DNA of 64,000 nucleotides from Antitrichia curtipendula (taxonomy: Eukaryota > Streptophyta > Bryopsida > Hypnales > Leucodontaceae): positions 44,219,570 through 44,283,569 of the forward strand of contig OX579634.1 of NCBI GenBank assembly GCA_951230915.1. The letters run 5' to 3'. Position 1 is the stretch's first letter, and each line of letters starts with the position of its first letter. The translations under genes and the position numbers were made by a program. Positions 13,640 to 25,390 of this stretch are shown in pieces. The notes beneath the pieces were generated by a model that saw nothing but the letters and a program-made list of their open reading frames with translations, was not told the DNA's origin and ran no database searches.

Positions 13640-14080
13640 GCAAGGCCCATTATAGTAGACCCACCTATAGGCCATAGTCGACCATTTAAGCAATTCTACA
13701 CATGTTCTAAAGCAATGTAAGGCAATGCAGTTTGTTTTTTCCATGTAGGAAGATAGAAATCACGGGGATTGAAATTTTTTTGGTAATTTTATGCCATGAA
13801 TTGAAATTACTATAAATTTTAGAAGTCCAAAGTTGGTATGTACCCATACACAATGTATATACTCCTTTAATTCCAATCACTCAAAAACTACTTTCTTGCT
13901 CACTACTTACTACTTTCTTGCTTACTACTTTGGAACATGTGTCATAACCTAATTAGTCTCAACCTTGAAAAGGAGAAAAAAATCACATTTTTAGCTTTGG
14001 TTGGAAATGGTTGCACTATACAAGGTAGGTACAGGGGTGGGTATGGCTCCTTCGTCAAGAATGGTTCTACCATACTTTGG
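13640..14080 (+). repeat. Dispersed repeat family D, copy 1
   Basis: About 430 bp aligns with 49590-50060. Shared landmarks are a GACCA(T/C)TTAA(G/A)CAATTC box, TAGGAAGATAGAAAT, ACTACTTTC(T/C)(T/C), ACATGTGTCATGAC-like and a (T/A)TACAAGGT(A/G)G end. No coding frame or clear terminal repeat was found, so the class is unknown. Confidence 0.6.
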
Positions 14081-14176
14081 TGCTAATAATCACCAAATTG
14101 CCCAAAAAAACTTGTTGCTTCCAAAATACCGTCCGTTTGTCTCGTAAGGTAGGAGGTTCATGAATCGCCCATTTAA

Positions 14177-15099
14177 TCCCTGAAGGACCAAGGCCTTTTT
14201 TCTACCAAAAACACTCAAAACTGCCATTTCTATAGCAAAGATTAAAAGAAATTGAATTTCTTTTTTGCACATCTAACCGTAAGATCTTACACCTAACTAG
14301 AATGGAAATGTGTAGAAAAAATTTCAGAATTTTTGACTGCATAGATTGTAAGATATCTGCATTTAAAGTGAAATAAACAAGTTTTTCAGCACATTGCGGG
14401 ACTAGATTTTTTGAGTTTGAAATTTTTTAACTAAAACTTTTTGCACTACAGAGTTTTGAGCTTTAAATCCTTATAGTGAAGAATTGAGTTGAGAGTCTAG
14501 GAAAAAAAAAGAAATTAAAAAAAATTTAATTTTCATTCTTCAAAAAATTGTTAAGTAGAAGTAGGTACGAGATAGAATGAAAATCTAAAGTATTAATATC
14601 TTTTAGATGGAATTAAAATGCACTAATTTCAATGGTGAGATTGCTCTAGCAATCAAACTAAACCATGTGGAACTTTTGTTTTCGAAAATTGCAAAAATTG
14701 CATTCACAAATGAATTCTACAAGTTATTTTTTTCAAGAAGATGCTCTAATTGCCGAAAAACAAGATTGTCCATAACTTTCTCATAACAAATCCAAATAAA
14801 ATGAATCAAAACTTACTAGATAGACAAAAATATAATCTATGAGAAAAAAAAATTAAGAAAAAATTCAAATTTTTGCTAATTTTTTTTTGTTGCCCGCTCT
14901 CCCCTGTTTTGAGCTTATTTGGGCATAACTTTTGTTTCCGGGTCCCAATTGAAAAAACAATAATATTCCCACAAAATTTATCAATTTTTCTATCTTAAAA
15001 AAAAATTCAAATAATCAAGACAAAAATTCAGCCCATAGGTACCTGACTATCTGCCCAAAATCTCATTTGTCCTCTGAAGGGACAATGGTCCTTTAGGGG
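14177..15099. mobile_element. piggyBac-type non-autonomous element, long family
   Basis: A 923-bp element between TTAA (14173-14176) and TTAA (15100-15103). The left terminus is TCCCTGAAGGACCAAGGCC and the right terminus is GGTCCTTTAGGGG. It aligns over its length with 17560-18492. TTAA target duplications with CCC/GGG outer bases are the piggyBac signature. Near the right end a GTCC...GGAC palindrome can fold. It has no transposase. Confidence 0.8.
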
Positions 15100-15178
15100 T
15101 TAAGCCTACCTACCTCATCAATGACAATAATAGATATTTCAAGTAGTACGTCACTCCTTCCTAGATAGCAAACGCATT

Positions 15179-15508
15179 TAAGGTAACAGGTCTAGAAATT
15201 GCCCACCTAAGAGTTGAAACTAAATTTGGGGAAGGCGAAAGTTCGTGAAATATTTTTCAATAAATTTTCCTTGAAAGAGAAGTGGATTTGGCATCTAACC
15301 TAAGTCATTTAATATTTTGGGGAGCTTTTTGAAATTAGTTATGAAAATTTGAAGTTGAACTGGCATAGGGCTCCAAAATCATCCACCCCTGAAATGTACA
15401 CTGTTTGTACATCAATGAAGGCTATGAAAAAACAGCATGTACAAATTGTGTATATTTTACAGGTGGCCGGTTCTTAATGCCCGAACTATTCTCGAGCCTT
15501 CTACCTTA
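15179..15508. repeat. Dispersed inverted-end repeat family C, copy 1
   Basis: About 330 bp starts TAAGGTAACAGG and ends, on the other strand, TAAGGTAGAAGG. It aligns with 30891-31200, sharing GCCCACCTAAG, GAAATATTTTTCA, TGGCATAGGGCTC and a short TGTACA-type inverted pair. Partial relatives occur near 28050-28300 and 50300-50530. It looks like a non-autonomous DNA element, superfamily undetermined. Confidence 0.55.
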
Positions 15509-15519
15509 GAACCTCCTAC

Positions 15520-15554
15520 CTACTAGTACAGGTACCACCCACCTGTACTAGTAG
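15520..15554. repeat. Perfect 14-bp hairpin
   Basis: CTACTAGTACAGGT and its exact reverse complement ACCTGTACTAGTAG are separated by 7 nt. It lies at the junction between the repeat-filled flank and the GC-richer segment that follows. It could be a transposon end scar or a foldback in RNA; nothing else supports a function. Confidence 0.6.
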
Positions 15555-16332
15555 AGTACCCATAATAATTTCAAGCAACAGAAGAAACAGTCTGTACTCT
15601 GTACCGTACAAGCACGCACTTTGTAATACGGTAGTTGTACGATCGATGCAAGCGCAGTACTACTAAACGATAAGCCATCGGGTCATGAAGAAAGCGGTCA
15701 TTGTACCCAAATGTCACGTTGGTTCCGCAATCATACTGGAATAACGTACTGCACGTCTTGGAAGAGATCTAGAAACGATGAAACATCAGGAATGTTTCGA
15801 ACCTTCATTGGAATGAGCTGAGGTACGTGACGTCGAAACCCAACGTCACACAAGTTACTCGCACGCCGGGAGAGCTACGGCAACTTGAAATTTTGTTTGT
15901 GTCAGGTGGTCGCCAACGGAGATTCGGTGTTCCAATGTTCATGCAGCGTTCCAAGTCCGCTGAGGACAATGAGTTGAAGTGAAAACAAAAATATAAGGTA
16001 CAAGTTCACGCACCAGACAGATGGTCGATCGATGCCTGCCAGAAGGAGTTTATAATTCCTTGTACGTCATTATTGAGATATTGGAGTCCTGAGCAAGCCT
16101 TTGCCGCGAGGAGCAAATGAATGTAAGCCGTGCGGATGAGACGCACAGACGTGTGTATCTACCGCTCGCTTTTTCCAACGTCAAAGGAAAAGATAAAAAA
16201 AAAAGGGAGCCATCATGCGTTTCCTACATAACTAAGTGGATCCAATGACAAGGTGAACTTCACTATCAGGAATCTGAGAACCTAGCTTGTTTTTTGTTTT
16301 GGGGTAGCGTAGATTGTAAGACTCTAGCTAGA

Positions 16333-16338
16333 TATATA
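16333..16338 (+). promoter_or_regulatory. Possible TATA box for the hairpin transcript
   Basis: TATATA lies about 90 bp upstream of the inverted repeat at 16426, followed by a pyrimidine-rich CTCTTTATTTTCCACTTTAC stretch suitable for a start site. This spacing resembles plant microRNA genes. The call rests on motif and position only. Confidence 0.3.
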
Positions 16339-16425
16339 GCTCTTTATTTTCCACTTTACTCCACTTTAATTTTGAATGTAGAAGAAGAAATCACTGCTCA
16401 TTCAATCTTCTTAAGCTAGCTTAGA

Positions 16426-16569
16426 GCCGGATTCCATGTGGAGTCTGGGCCGGTGAAGCGCGCTCACCGATCAATGGTGGAATTGTGAGACCGTAGTCTG
16501 TTGTTTTTTCGCTGGAGTCCCTGTCAGCGGTGGCTGCTTCACAGGCCCCGACTCCACATGGAAGCCGGC
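16426..16569 (+). ncRNA. Candidate microRNA precursor hairpin
   Basis: A 34-nt arm at 16426-16459 and a 34-nt arm at 16536-16569 are reverse complements at 31 of 34 positions, with three isolated single mismatches, no bulges and a loop of about 76 nt. This fits plant MIRNA criteria: arms longer than 21 nt, few mismatches, moderate loop. The arms include TTCCATGTGGAGTC and GACTCCACATGGAA. The sequence is not one of the conserved families I can recall (156, 160, 166, 171, 319, 390, 408, 529, 535). It sits in a GC-rich, non-repetitive stretch (15.55-17.2 kb) unlike its surroundings. The opposite strand would fold equally well, so the strand is a guess from the TATA-like box. The alternative is a small foldback transposon, but no target duplication is evident. 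Confidence 0.45.
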
Positions 16570-16610
16570 CTTTACTGTAATGCCCAGAGGACCCAACGGA
16601 GCCGATGAGT

Positions 16611-16736
16611 GTGCAGATGATCGACTGCCCTGTTGTTGTACGTGCAACTTGTGTACGTGCAGGTGATCGACTTGTGTACGTGCTGCCCCGTTGTTGTGAC
16701 TGTGTGCAGGTGATCGACGACTGCCTGTTGTTGTGG
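16611..16736 (+). repeat. Three tandem repeats of about 46 bp
   Basis: Units start at 16611, 16657 and 16704 with GTGCAG(A/G)TGATCGAC and share the TGCC(C)TGTTGTTGT and GTGTACGTGC parts in varying order. They lie immediately downstream of the hairpin and would be part of the same transcript. No coding frame is convincing. Confidence 0.7.
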
Positions 16737-16739
16737 AAG

Positions 16740-17220
16740 ATGAGACCGGGAAATATCAGACTTGAACTGCAGTACGATTACATGTCCAGCTTTCATGCCA
16801 ATGTCTGTTTTGAGTGATTCAATCTTTCACGCTTTGATTCGCTTCCATCTCCTTTCAATTCGGAGTTGTCCCTTGTGTACTCGTTTGGTAGCGTCCGTGT
16901 GTACTTCCAAGGACTTCTTACCAACAATATTCTCCGGTGCATGTGTCCCAAAGGACCACCACAAGGGTACGTTACCCAATTATTAGGGTTTGTCAATTAT
17001 GCAATCGATCGAGCACTGAAGTATCAAATTGAACTGAGGGAGGAGGGAAAAAGAAGAAGCAGAAGAAGAAGACAAAAGAATAGGGTGGGTGCCAGAAATA
17101 AAACTAAATGTCTGTTGGCTGGTGGAGGGAAATCTGAGGGTGAGACGAGAAGCTTGGGCCGGCTGATTGAGAGACAATTCTTTTTTTTCCTTTCTTTTCT
17201 CAATTTAAAGTAAAATAAAG
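16740..17220. other. GC-richer stretch without a recognised gene
   Basis: Open frames overlap here on both strands, including one of 115 codons from 16866 that begins with TTG rather than ATG and runs through a purine-rich (GAA)n-like segment at 17040-17075 coding for Arg/Lys runs. I recognise no domain. AATAAA-like signals near 17098 and 17210 could end a non-coding transcript. Confidence 0.35.
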
Positions 17221-17559
17221 TAAAAATGATTTTGACACTAATGATTTGAGAATTTCATTGCAAAAGAGTCATGGAATAATATAGAGCTGAGGACGGTTTA
17301 TAGATCTGTTCTTCATTTTGACCTTTCCTGCATTGGTAGTCACTTTACTGAATTTAGTAACTAATTACATATCCTAAAGGCTGAGAAAGGGGGATAAAAT
17401 GCATTAAAATGTGAGGTGTATAATACTATTGCTTCATCACCCCCTCGAATCCATTTCAAGGACAGTTTTTCACCTATAACTCCCAAGGAATTTGCCATAC
17501 TCATCAACATCCACCAAGTGAACATGGCTTTGGCTCTAGATTGTTCTTTAGAACCTTAA

Positions 17560-18492
17560 CCCCTAAAGGCCCAAGGCCTTTTTTCTGCCAAAAAACACCC
17601 AAAACTGCCACTTTTTTAACAAAGAGTGAAAAAAAATTAAAAATGCTTTTTTTGCACATCAAACCGTAGGATCTTACACCTAACTAGTATAAGAATGTGT
17701 GCAAAAAATTTCAGAATTCTTGACCGCACAGATTGCAAGATACCTACGTTTAAAGTGAAAAAAACAAATTTTTTGGCACATTGTGGGACTGGATTTTTTG
17801 ACTTTGAACATTTTTAACTTAAAATTTTTGCACTACAGAGTTTTGAGCTTTAAATCTTTATAGTGGAGAATTGAGTTGAGAGTCTAATTAAAAAAAATCA
17901 AATAAAAAAACCATAATTTTCATCATTAAAAAAATTGTTAAGGAGAAGTAGGTACGAAATAGAAGGAAAATCTAAAGTATTCATATATTTTAAATGGAAT
18001 TAAAATGCACTAATCCCTATGGTGAGATTGTTCTAGCAAGTAAACTAAACCATGCAAAAAAAAAAAATTGAAAAATTTGAAAAATTGCATTTAGAAATGA
18101 ATCCTACAAGTTATTTTTTCAAAAAGATGCTCTAACTGCCCGGAAAACAAGAATGTCCATAACTTTCTCACAACAAATCCAAATGAAATGAATCAAAGCT
18201 TTCCAGATAGACAAAAATATAATCCATGAGAAAAAAATAATAAAAAACAATAAAAAATAAAAAAGTGCAAATTTTTTTTGCTGCCCGCGCTGCCCCCCGT
18301 CCCCTGTTTTGAGCTTATTTGGTCATAACTTTTGTTACCGGGCACCGGTTGTGAAAAAAATTATATTCCCACGTAGCTAATCAGCTTTTCTACCTCCAAA
18401 AAAAGTTTCAAAAAATCAGGAGAAAATTGCAGTCCGTAGGTACCTGCCCAAAAACGCATTTGTCCCCCGAAGGGACAATGGGCTTTTAGGGG
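17560..18492. mobile_element. piggyBac-type non-autonomous element, long family (best preserved left end)
   Basis: TTAA (17556-17559) is followed by CCCCTAAAGGCCCAAGGCC; the right end is GGCTTTTAGGGG followed by TTGC, a decayed TTAA. The 933-bp body aligns with 14177-15099. It carries a near-palindrome of TTGTCCCCCGAAGGGACAA type at the right side and a GGCAGC/GCTGCCCG segment in the middle. Non-coding. Confidence 0.8.
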
Positions 18493-20769
18493 TTGCCTCA
18501 AATCAATTGAGTGTCTTGTAGATTGATAGTAGATTAGTGTGATAAATTGGTGGTACATTGTTAGTGGTTTTAAAGCAACTTCTAGAGCTTACTAACCATG
18601 ATTGTGCTTTTATTATTGTTTTATTAATTTTTAGCTACTACTTCTCTTTGTTTAATTTGCCTTAAAATTCAATATCTTTGATTTATCTTTTGCAACTTTT
18701 AAATTTTTTGTTAGTTTTAAATTTGGTGAAGAATTGATTATGTGGTAAAGGGACTCAATGAGGAATAGATATTTTTGTCCCTGATTCTATGTCACATTGC
18801 AACCAAAGGTAATAACCAAAGTTAATGTTTGTAATTTTGTCTACTTGCAAAAAGAGGTTGCAAAGCAATACACCAAATTGCAAGAGCATAGTTCTAACTA
18901 AGTCCATATGGGCACTATTTTGGTGTTCTATGGGCCTTTGGAACTATTCTCTCACACTTTAGGATGGTGCTTCTAGGATCCCATTTTTTACTAGTGGTAT
19001 GTATTCCTACCCTTTGAGATATCACTAATTAAAATATCTAGCTAATAATTAATTATCTTGTCACATTTAACTATTTAAGCTTATAATAAATCCTGCTAGC
19101 CTTAATAATCCTATAATACCTAATATTTTCTATATTTTTTGCATGTTTATAAACTTATTGTGTTTTATAAATTTATAATTTACCTTAATTCCATTAAATT
19201 AGTTATAAATAAAAAATTTAACAAAATTTAATAATAACTGTATACTTTGGATGAAATAAAAAATTACTTAAAGATAATACCAAACAAAATTTGTAGGATT
19301 ATCATTAAAATATAGATTTGGGGACACTTATTTAGAAGTTAAATTATTCTTTCAAAACAAATAAACCATTTCTAAATTGTATCAAACTGACTTGTTCATT
19401 TTGCAGTTTTTATCTAAAGTTAGCATATTTCAAACAACTTATGAACCTTTCTCTAATGTAATTTCCTCACATTGATGGCAACAATTACAAAAAATAAATA
19501 TACTATTTTATACTTTAGAAAATCTTTAGATTTCTAAAATGATTATTGTATAGGAAGGTATAACATAGAATAATTGTGTAAGTAGGATAATTTTGAAAGT
19601 GAAGGTTTTGAACAATTATAGAAAAAAATATTTCAAATGATTGGTTATGGGTTGTTCATATATAGGACATTTGTGATTCTATTTTTGTGGGCGGCTTTGT
19701 AATTTCAAAGCAAATCACTTCAAAAATTCACAAAAATTATAATTTTAATCTAAAAATTATAATTTCATTACAATATTTGTATATGGGCATGAAGAAACAA
19801 CCGAATGTGAAATTGTATTAGCTCAAAAGGGTCCTTTTTTCTCTGCCCAACTATTTCACAACTCATGTCGTAGAATCAGTTCCAAGTTCTAACCAAATGC
19901 TTGCAAGTTAGTGACTTGGCTAGATATTAGAAGGATAAAGCAATGTCATGTTGTAGCGCAATGAGAAAAATTAGATGGTTGTTCAATGCAATTAGAGGTC
20001 AATACAAAATGTTTAGAAGGTCATTACAAAAAACACCCCACATTTTGTGTACTGTTTTGGCAAAAATTACATTTCAGCCTCATGGTACTAGGAATACTAT
20101 ATAGTAGAACAATCTCATATGTTGATTAGAAATTTTGACAGCTAAAAGTATTGTTGAAAGTACTATGGACTACTTGCAAGTATTTAAATAGTATTATGGG
20201 AAAAACAAAATAGATTGTCACAAGAAATAGAAACGATGAGGTATAAATTAATAATAAAATAAAAAATCATGAACAAAAAAAGTTAAAAATTGGCCATTTG
20301 TGAGGACTTGATGATGATCAAAATTCACCAAAAAAATGAAGTTGACACCATCTTCAATGTTTAGAAGTGCTCAAGCAAGGGAGCCCTATTTGCATGGACC
20401 TAGAGGATATAACATAATATATTTTTAAATGCCCTTTGATAGGCATATGTCCACCTAGTGTAGGAATGGACCACCAAAATTTCAACTGTAGATCATTCAA
20501 TTTGGGTACATCATACGTAGTGAAAATCCCTAAACCTCACAGTGTGACAAATTACAAATATTCAATTATAATTTTTCAAAAAAATAAATTTAAGAAGAAT
20601 AATGGATATGAGTGCCATCAAGTTAGCCATATCCACTAATTATTTTATATTCCTAGGGCTAGGAATTCAAAATTTATAGCAAAAGAAAAAGAACCATTCC
20701 AATTGTGACGAATAACAGTAGTGATGTTTCTTGCAATGACCCTAGAATATTGAACAATTTACTACCATT
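18493..20769. other. AT-rich intergenic stretch, no gene recognised
   Basis: Very AT-rich with short TA-rich runs around 19050-19420. I see no conserved frame, tRNA or complete element. Confidence 0.45.
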
Positions 20770-21730
20770 GATGAAAAGATGATGCAATACAAAGGAACAT
20801 ATTATATGCCTAAAATCCCTGAGAAATGGAACTTGAAAGTATGGTGCTTAGCAGATTCACTATCCAAGTATGTCTTGATTTTTGAGATCCTATTATAGAA
20901 GAAGAAGCACATGCAATGCATAGTGAAAGCATGGGGTGGCAAAATTGGCCCATAATCTAGTGTTGCATTTCTTGGATTCAAATGAGGAAAAGGGGCATAT
21001 AGTAGAAATACTCAATTTTTTCTCAAGTATTGCTTTGTTTATGAATTTTTTGGATAGAAGAATATGTACAATTAGGACAATGAGTCATGTAATTGGATCA
21101 ACCTCCTAAAGATATTGAAACTATAATTGAAAGGATTTTTGAAAAGAAATGCAAGGCACACTAAGATGCCACATTTAATTACTTTGGGAGTTTTGAAAGT
21201 CCATAACTAATAATGGTCATTGGGAGAAAAAAAATAGTCATCAAGAGATAATGCAAAACATTGAAAAATATATACAAAACATTCGGAGATCTATACAAAC
21301 ATCCAGAGATCTTTGGATGTTACTATCTGGAGATCTCTTGATTTTTAGTCCATAATTCACTAAATAGTCTAAAAGTAGTTAAATGTGGCATTAAAGTGGC
21401 ACATGCATGATTCAAAAAAATTTGTGCCATTTTATAGAAAGGTAAGGAACCAATTCTTATCATATCAATGCATGTAAAATCCATTCAATTTCCATGAGAA
21501 TTCCTAGTAGCATTGGTTCCATGTCAAAATGGCTGAGTTTGAGAAAAAAACTCAAACTTTGATGCTGCACTTAATATATATTATACACATGCATTGTATT
21601 GATGTTGCAAACCAATTGCAAGCCTCCTACATATGTCAAACCCAATCCTTCAAGTGGTGGCACCAAATCTTTATTTTATTTTATTTATAGTTAACAATAT
21701 GTATGTCATTTTCATTGACAAGTGCGAGAA
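20770..21730 (+). pseudogene. Second broken piggyBac transposase, interrupted by a small element
   Basis: Pieces match the same DDE family as the copy at the left edge: DEKMMQYKGTYYMP and KVWCLADSLSKYVL (about 20774-20890), FLDSNEEKGHIVEILNFFSS (about 20965-21040), then, after an insertion at 21166-21391, WHMHDSKKF (about 21397) and IDVANQLQASY plus FKWWHQ (about 21595-21665). Stops and frame changes abound, and the second catalytic Asp position has been replaced. Reading across the insertion, ...QGTL and KWHMHD join as in the first copy, which proves that the insertion came later. Confidence 0.75.
21166..21391. mobile_element. Small inverted-repeat element, family E, inside the piggyBac pseudogene
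   Basis: 226 bp with ends ATGCCACATTTAATTACTTT and, reverse-complemented, ATGCCACATTTAACTACTTT. Flanks TAAG and TAAAG may be the target duplication. The interior has GGAGATCTATACAAACATC-type direct repeats. A second copy lies at 61779-62004. It is non-coding and the superfamily is undetermined. Confidence 0.75.
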
Positions 21731-22299
21731 AAATTAACCTCTTTGATGCCTGATGTCTCACTTGCAATTTAAAACACAATTGTGTATTGCACCAATGGAA
21801 AATTGGTGGATTAAAAGGCATATGGACACTAATGAAGACCCCTATGGCACTCATGTTTGTTATCCTTAGTTTAGTATTGTCCAAAGACATCTGTTGTTTA
21901 TAAAATGGGTCAACTCCCTTGATAAGGCTAAAGATGTTTTATCCTACATGTGACAATAAATTCATGTCTTGGTGGAAAATTTGGTTCCAAACATTTCTTA
22001 AAAATGTGTAGTAAAAAAACATTCATAATGTGAGTCTTATTTTGACACTCATATTTTCCAAGTATTTGTTGCATAATTTTAATGTTATTGGGAGAAATGT
22101 GGTTAATCATTTGAATGCAAGCTCAAAGTACTTATACTTTTCAAAGAATTTCATTGATATTCCTTTCATAGTTCTATCAAAAAAATTATCATTAGAAATT
22201 GTTGGAATTGAAAATGGGATTCAGGAAGTATTGACAAAAAATGAAATATTTTATTTTTAAGGAATTTCCATATTTTCATATTTTCATATTTCCATATTT

Positions 22300-22701
22300 C
22301 ATTTTTAAGTTTGGGGATAGGTATGTAAACTTTGAAAACCATACCTACCCGCAAACTTAAAAACCTGATAACTTCCATCTTACAAATTAGAATGGAATGA
22401 TTCAAAGCTCTCCATGTACTTATAAATCTAAAGAACCAATTTCAAATTTCAATTCTAAGAAAAACTGATTTTTAAAGAAATTTTTGTTACTGCCCGGGCT
22501 GCCTAGAGTTCAAAGAAAACTACATTTTATGCAATAACTTTTAACCGTGTAGTCAAAAGTTATGAAAATGACTAGACTGAAAAGCTACTCCTCGAGCACA
22601 TGTTTTGTGAAAATTTCAAAGAAAAATAATAAATTCTCCATCCGTAGTGAGCTGCCCGAAATTGCTTTGTTGCCAAAAAATACAACTTGGTCCTTTAGGA
22701 G
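22300..22701. mobile_element. Partial piggyBac-type element, long family
   Basis: The right end GGTCCTTTAGGAG is followed by TTAA (22702-22705). The interior GCTGCCCG segment and the AATGGAATGATTCAAAGC segment match the copy at 23478. The left part is missing or replaced; an AAGTTTGGGGATAGGTATG / CATACCTACCCGCAAACTT inverted pair at about 22308-22358 lies at the break. Confidence 0.6.
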
Positions 22702-23477
22702 TTAAACCCTACCTATAAACCACACAAACCCAATATTCTACCAACCTCCCATTGAGCCTAACAATACAACTAAAACAAATGTAGATAGATGCCTCACTAT
22801 TAACTAATAAACATTCCACATTAAGACACCAGTTAGTTCATTGTTAGCCGGTGGAATTGGAAAAAAACTGGGTTGTAATTTGAAAACATTAAAAAAAAAC
22901 TGGAGAAAAAATCTATAAAATTTCTATTTGGAAATAAAAGTAGAGAAAAAAAAAACTTAGTACTTGAAAAATCGGTTGAATATTGGAATTAAAGAAAAAC
23001 AGCTAATAAAACTAAAAAATGTCCCGAACGATGATCCAGTACCGGTGCTCTGGAATCCCCAAGAGTCGATTCTCAGAAGATTGTAGGAAGGAATGATTAG
23101 GATTTCAGAGTTCCCAATGAGGAGAACTTATCAGGGACAATGTGGGAACATAATGGGACACTTTATTTGCATAAGTGCCTAATGTCTTAGGCTCTTTGGG
23201 CCTCCTGAAATTCATAAGAAATGGAGAAATTTTTATTTTTGAATTTTGGATGAGCTTGGTAAGAGATCCAAGATTTTTCAATCCACCGTTACTTTTTTTG
23301 CAATAATTGTAAAAAGTATGTAGTGGAAAACTTGTTTGCAAAGAAGCCTAGTGTAACCTGTCCTTTGAGTGGATAGGATAATGAGAGATAGCACACCCAC
23401 CCACCTCTTGGTTTTATTTTTTTATATTTATTAATCCCACCCCACCCTCCCACCTTAAATCAAATTTTGGTGATTAA

Positions 23478-24210
23478 CCCCTAAAGGTCATAGATTATGT
23501 TTTCTCCAAAAATGCTCCAAAACTATCATTTCTAGTCAAAGTACCAAATTTTTGAAAAAAACACATTTTTGGACACATGTAACCATAGGATCTTGTAGTA
23601 CGCTAGTTTGAGAAGACATGGAAAAAATTTCAGAAGTTTCCAACATGTGGATTGCAAGGTAATTAGACTTTGAAGTGTAAAAAATCCTTATTTTGTCCCG
23701 GCAAAAAATCGGGCAGCTACACTTCACAAGGTCTTATTTGTATGAAAAAATATCCAAAACAGTGGTTACTCTTTGGATTCATTCTTCAAAGCAAGTTGTC
23801 TACATTCTTAAAAAATTTGAGATCATTTGGAATTGTACAACATATAGGAAAAAAATAGTAAGTAGAAAGTAGTAGAGAATGATTCAAAATTCAAAATTGT
23901 TAAGAATTTAGTTGTAGAATTGAAAAATGCCAATCCCAATGGTTGAAATGTTATAATAAACAATCAACATCCTATAATTTATTTTTTTCTAAAAATATTG
24001 AAAATTGAGTAAGATAAAGAACTTCAAAGTTTATTTTAGAGTAGAACATCCATAACTGCCCGCAAACTAAAACTCCTCATAACTTTCATCTCATTAATCA
24101 AAATGGAATGAATCAAAGCTTTTCATGTACACATAAATCTAAAGAACCAATTTCAAATTTTTATTTCTAAAAAAAGTGATTTTAAAGAATTTTTTGAGCT
24201 GCCCGCCGAC
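23478..24210. mobile_element. Partial piggyBac-type element, long family
   Basis: TTAA (23474-23477) followed by CCCCTAAAGGTC, then a body alignable with 22300-22701 (opposite orientation) up to a GCTGCCCG segment near 24200, after which the similarity stops. The right terminus is absent, so this is a truncated copy. Confidence 0.6.
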
Positions 24211-24742
24211 CAATGAAAATTACATATTTGTAATTTGGGGAGCTAGGAAGGAGTTGCAAACAATAAGAAATATATAAGCCCGTATCCATATTCCATATTT
24301 GTACCATATCTTGTATCCTATACTAATATTCTATATCTATATTGATATATCTTATTTTCTAAGATCAACGGCTGATGAGGGATCTAGATTGGACGGTTGC
24401 TAATTTTTTCGTGGTAGGTGGAAAGGCATTTTTTCATGGCAAGGTGTTCCTATCTTTTTAGTGGATAGTGTGTTGTCAATTCTCAAGACATCCTCACATT
24501 GCAAAATTTTATTGGATGAGTTTTTTGTCTTTGTTTCATTTGAAAATTGGTGGAAGTATACCTAACATAATATCAAGTAACTATGGTAGATTTTAAAGTT
24601 TAAAATTTACAATGCAAAAATTTGTCCCAAAAGCTCATCAAATTGATCTAAAATTCTTGGGAAGAGTTCAAAATAAACTTTTTGTTCACTTGAAATGCAA
24701 ATATCTTGCAATTTCTACGATCAAATTGACAAAAAAAAATTA
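24211..24742. other. AT-rich stretch, no gene recognised
   Basis: Nothing beyond short AT-rich runs of repeated TATTCCATAT/TATCCTATA type at 24280-24350. Confidence 0.4.
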
Positions 24743-24867
24743 ATCCACTACAACAAAACCAGTGTTTTATGACTGCAAAATATGACTGCAATGAGTCATA
24801 AAATCAAAAAATATGACTGGCCGCAGAAATCACTATAGATGACTGCAACATGACTGACATGAGTCAT

Positions 24868-24913
24868 TACCGACGAGTCGCTTTGATGTTGTCAATACCG
24901 ACGAGTCGCTTTG
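24868..24913 (+). repeat. Two direct copies of an 18-bp GC-rich unit
   Basis: TACCGACGAGTCGCTTTG occurs at 24868-24885 and 24896-24913. It contains the palindromic core CGACGAGTCG, inside the CACTA element near its left end. Confidence 0.8.
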
Positions 24914-25079
24914 GACATCAGTTATATTGGCAGTCATATTTTTTGGGAGGTATAATTATCCATAATTAGCCGTATTTTGCCAACAAGGCGTATACTTTGA
25001 CTATCTTTGAGGGCTTGACTTTTTTTTTAGTTGCCCGGACAAATAAAAATAAATCCTACGTGGCATGTGATTCCATATA

Positions 25080-25390
25080 GTCATTTTTTTGGCTGACATG
25101 GAATATGACTGCGGTCAGTCATATTTTGGCTGACGTGGAATATGACTGCGGTTAGTCATATTTTGGCTGACGTAGAATATGACTGCGGTTAGTCATATTT
25201 TGGCTAATGTAGCATATAGCTTTGTACAGTCATATTTTTGTAGATGTGGAATATGACTCTTGTTAGTCATATTTTTGAATGATGTGAAATATAACTCTTG
25301 TGAGTCATATTTTACTAATGTGAAATATGACTCTTATGAGTCATATTTTGGTTGATGTGGTAGTTCATATGATTGTAATTGGTAGTTTAT
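25080..25390 (+). repeat. Tandem palindromic subterminal array
   Basis: At least seven diverging units of about 40-44 bp of the form GTCATATTTTGGCTGACGTG followed by GAATATGACTGCGGTCA. Each unit carries an ATGACTG-CGGT-CAGTCAT mini-hairpin, and the units decay towards the right. It is part of the CACTA element and most simply read as amplified transposase-binding sites. Confidence 0.8.

Noticed and set aside
16866..17213. 115-codon plus-strand frame with an Arg/Lys-rich centre
   Set aside because: It starts at TTG, runs through a purine repeat and has no domain; other frames on both strands are equally open.
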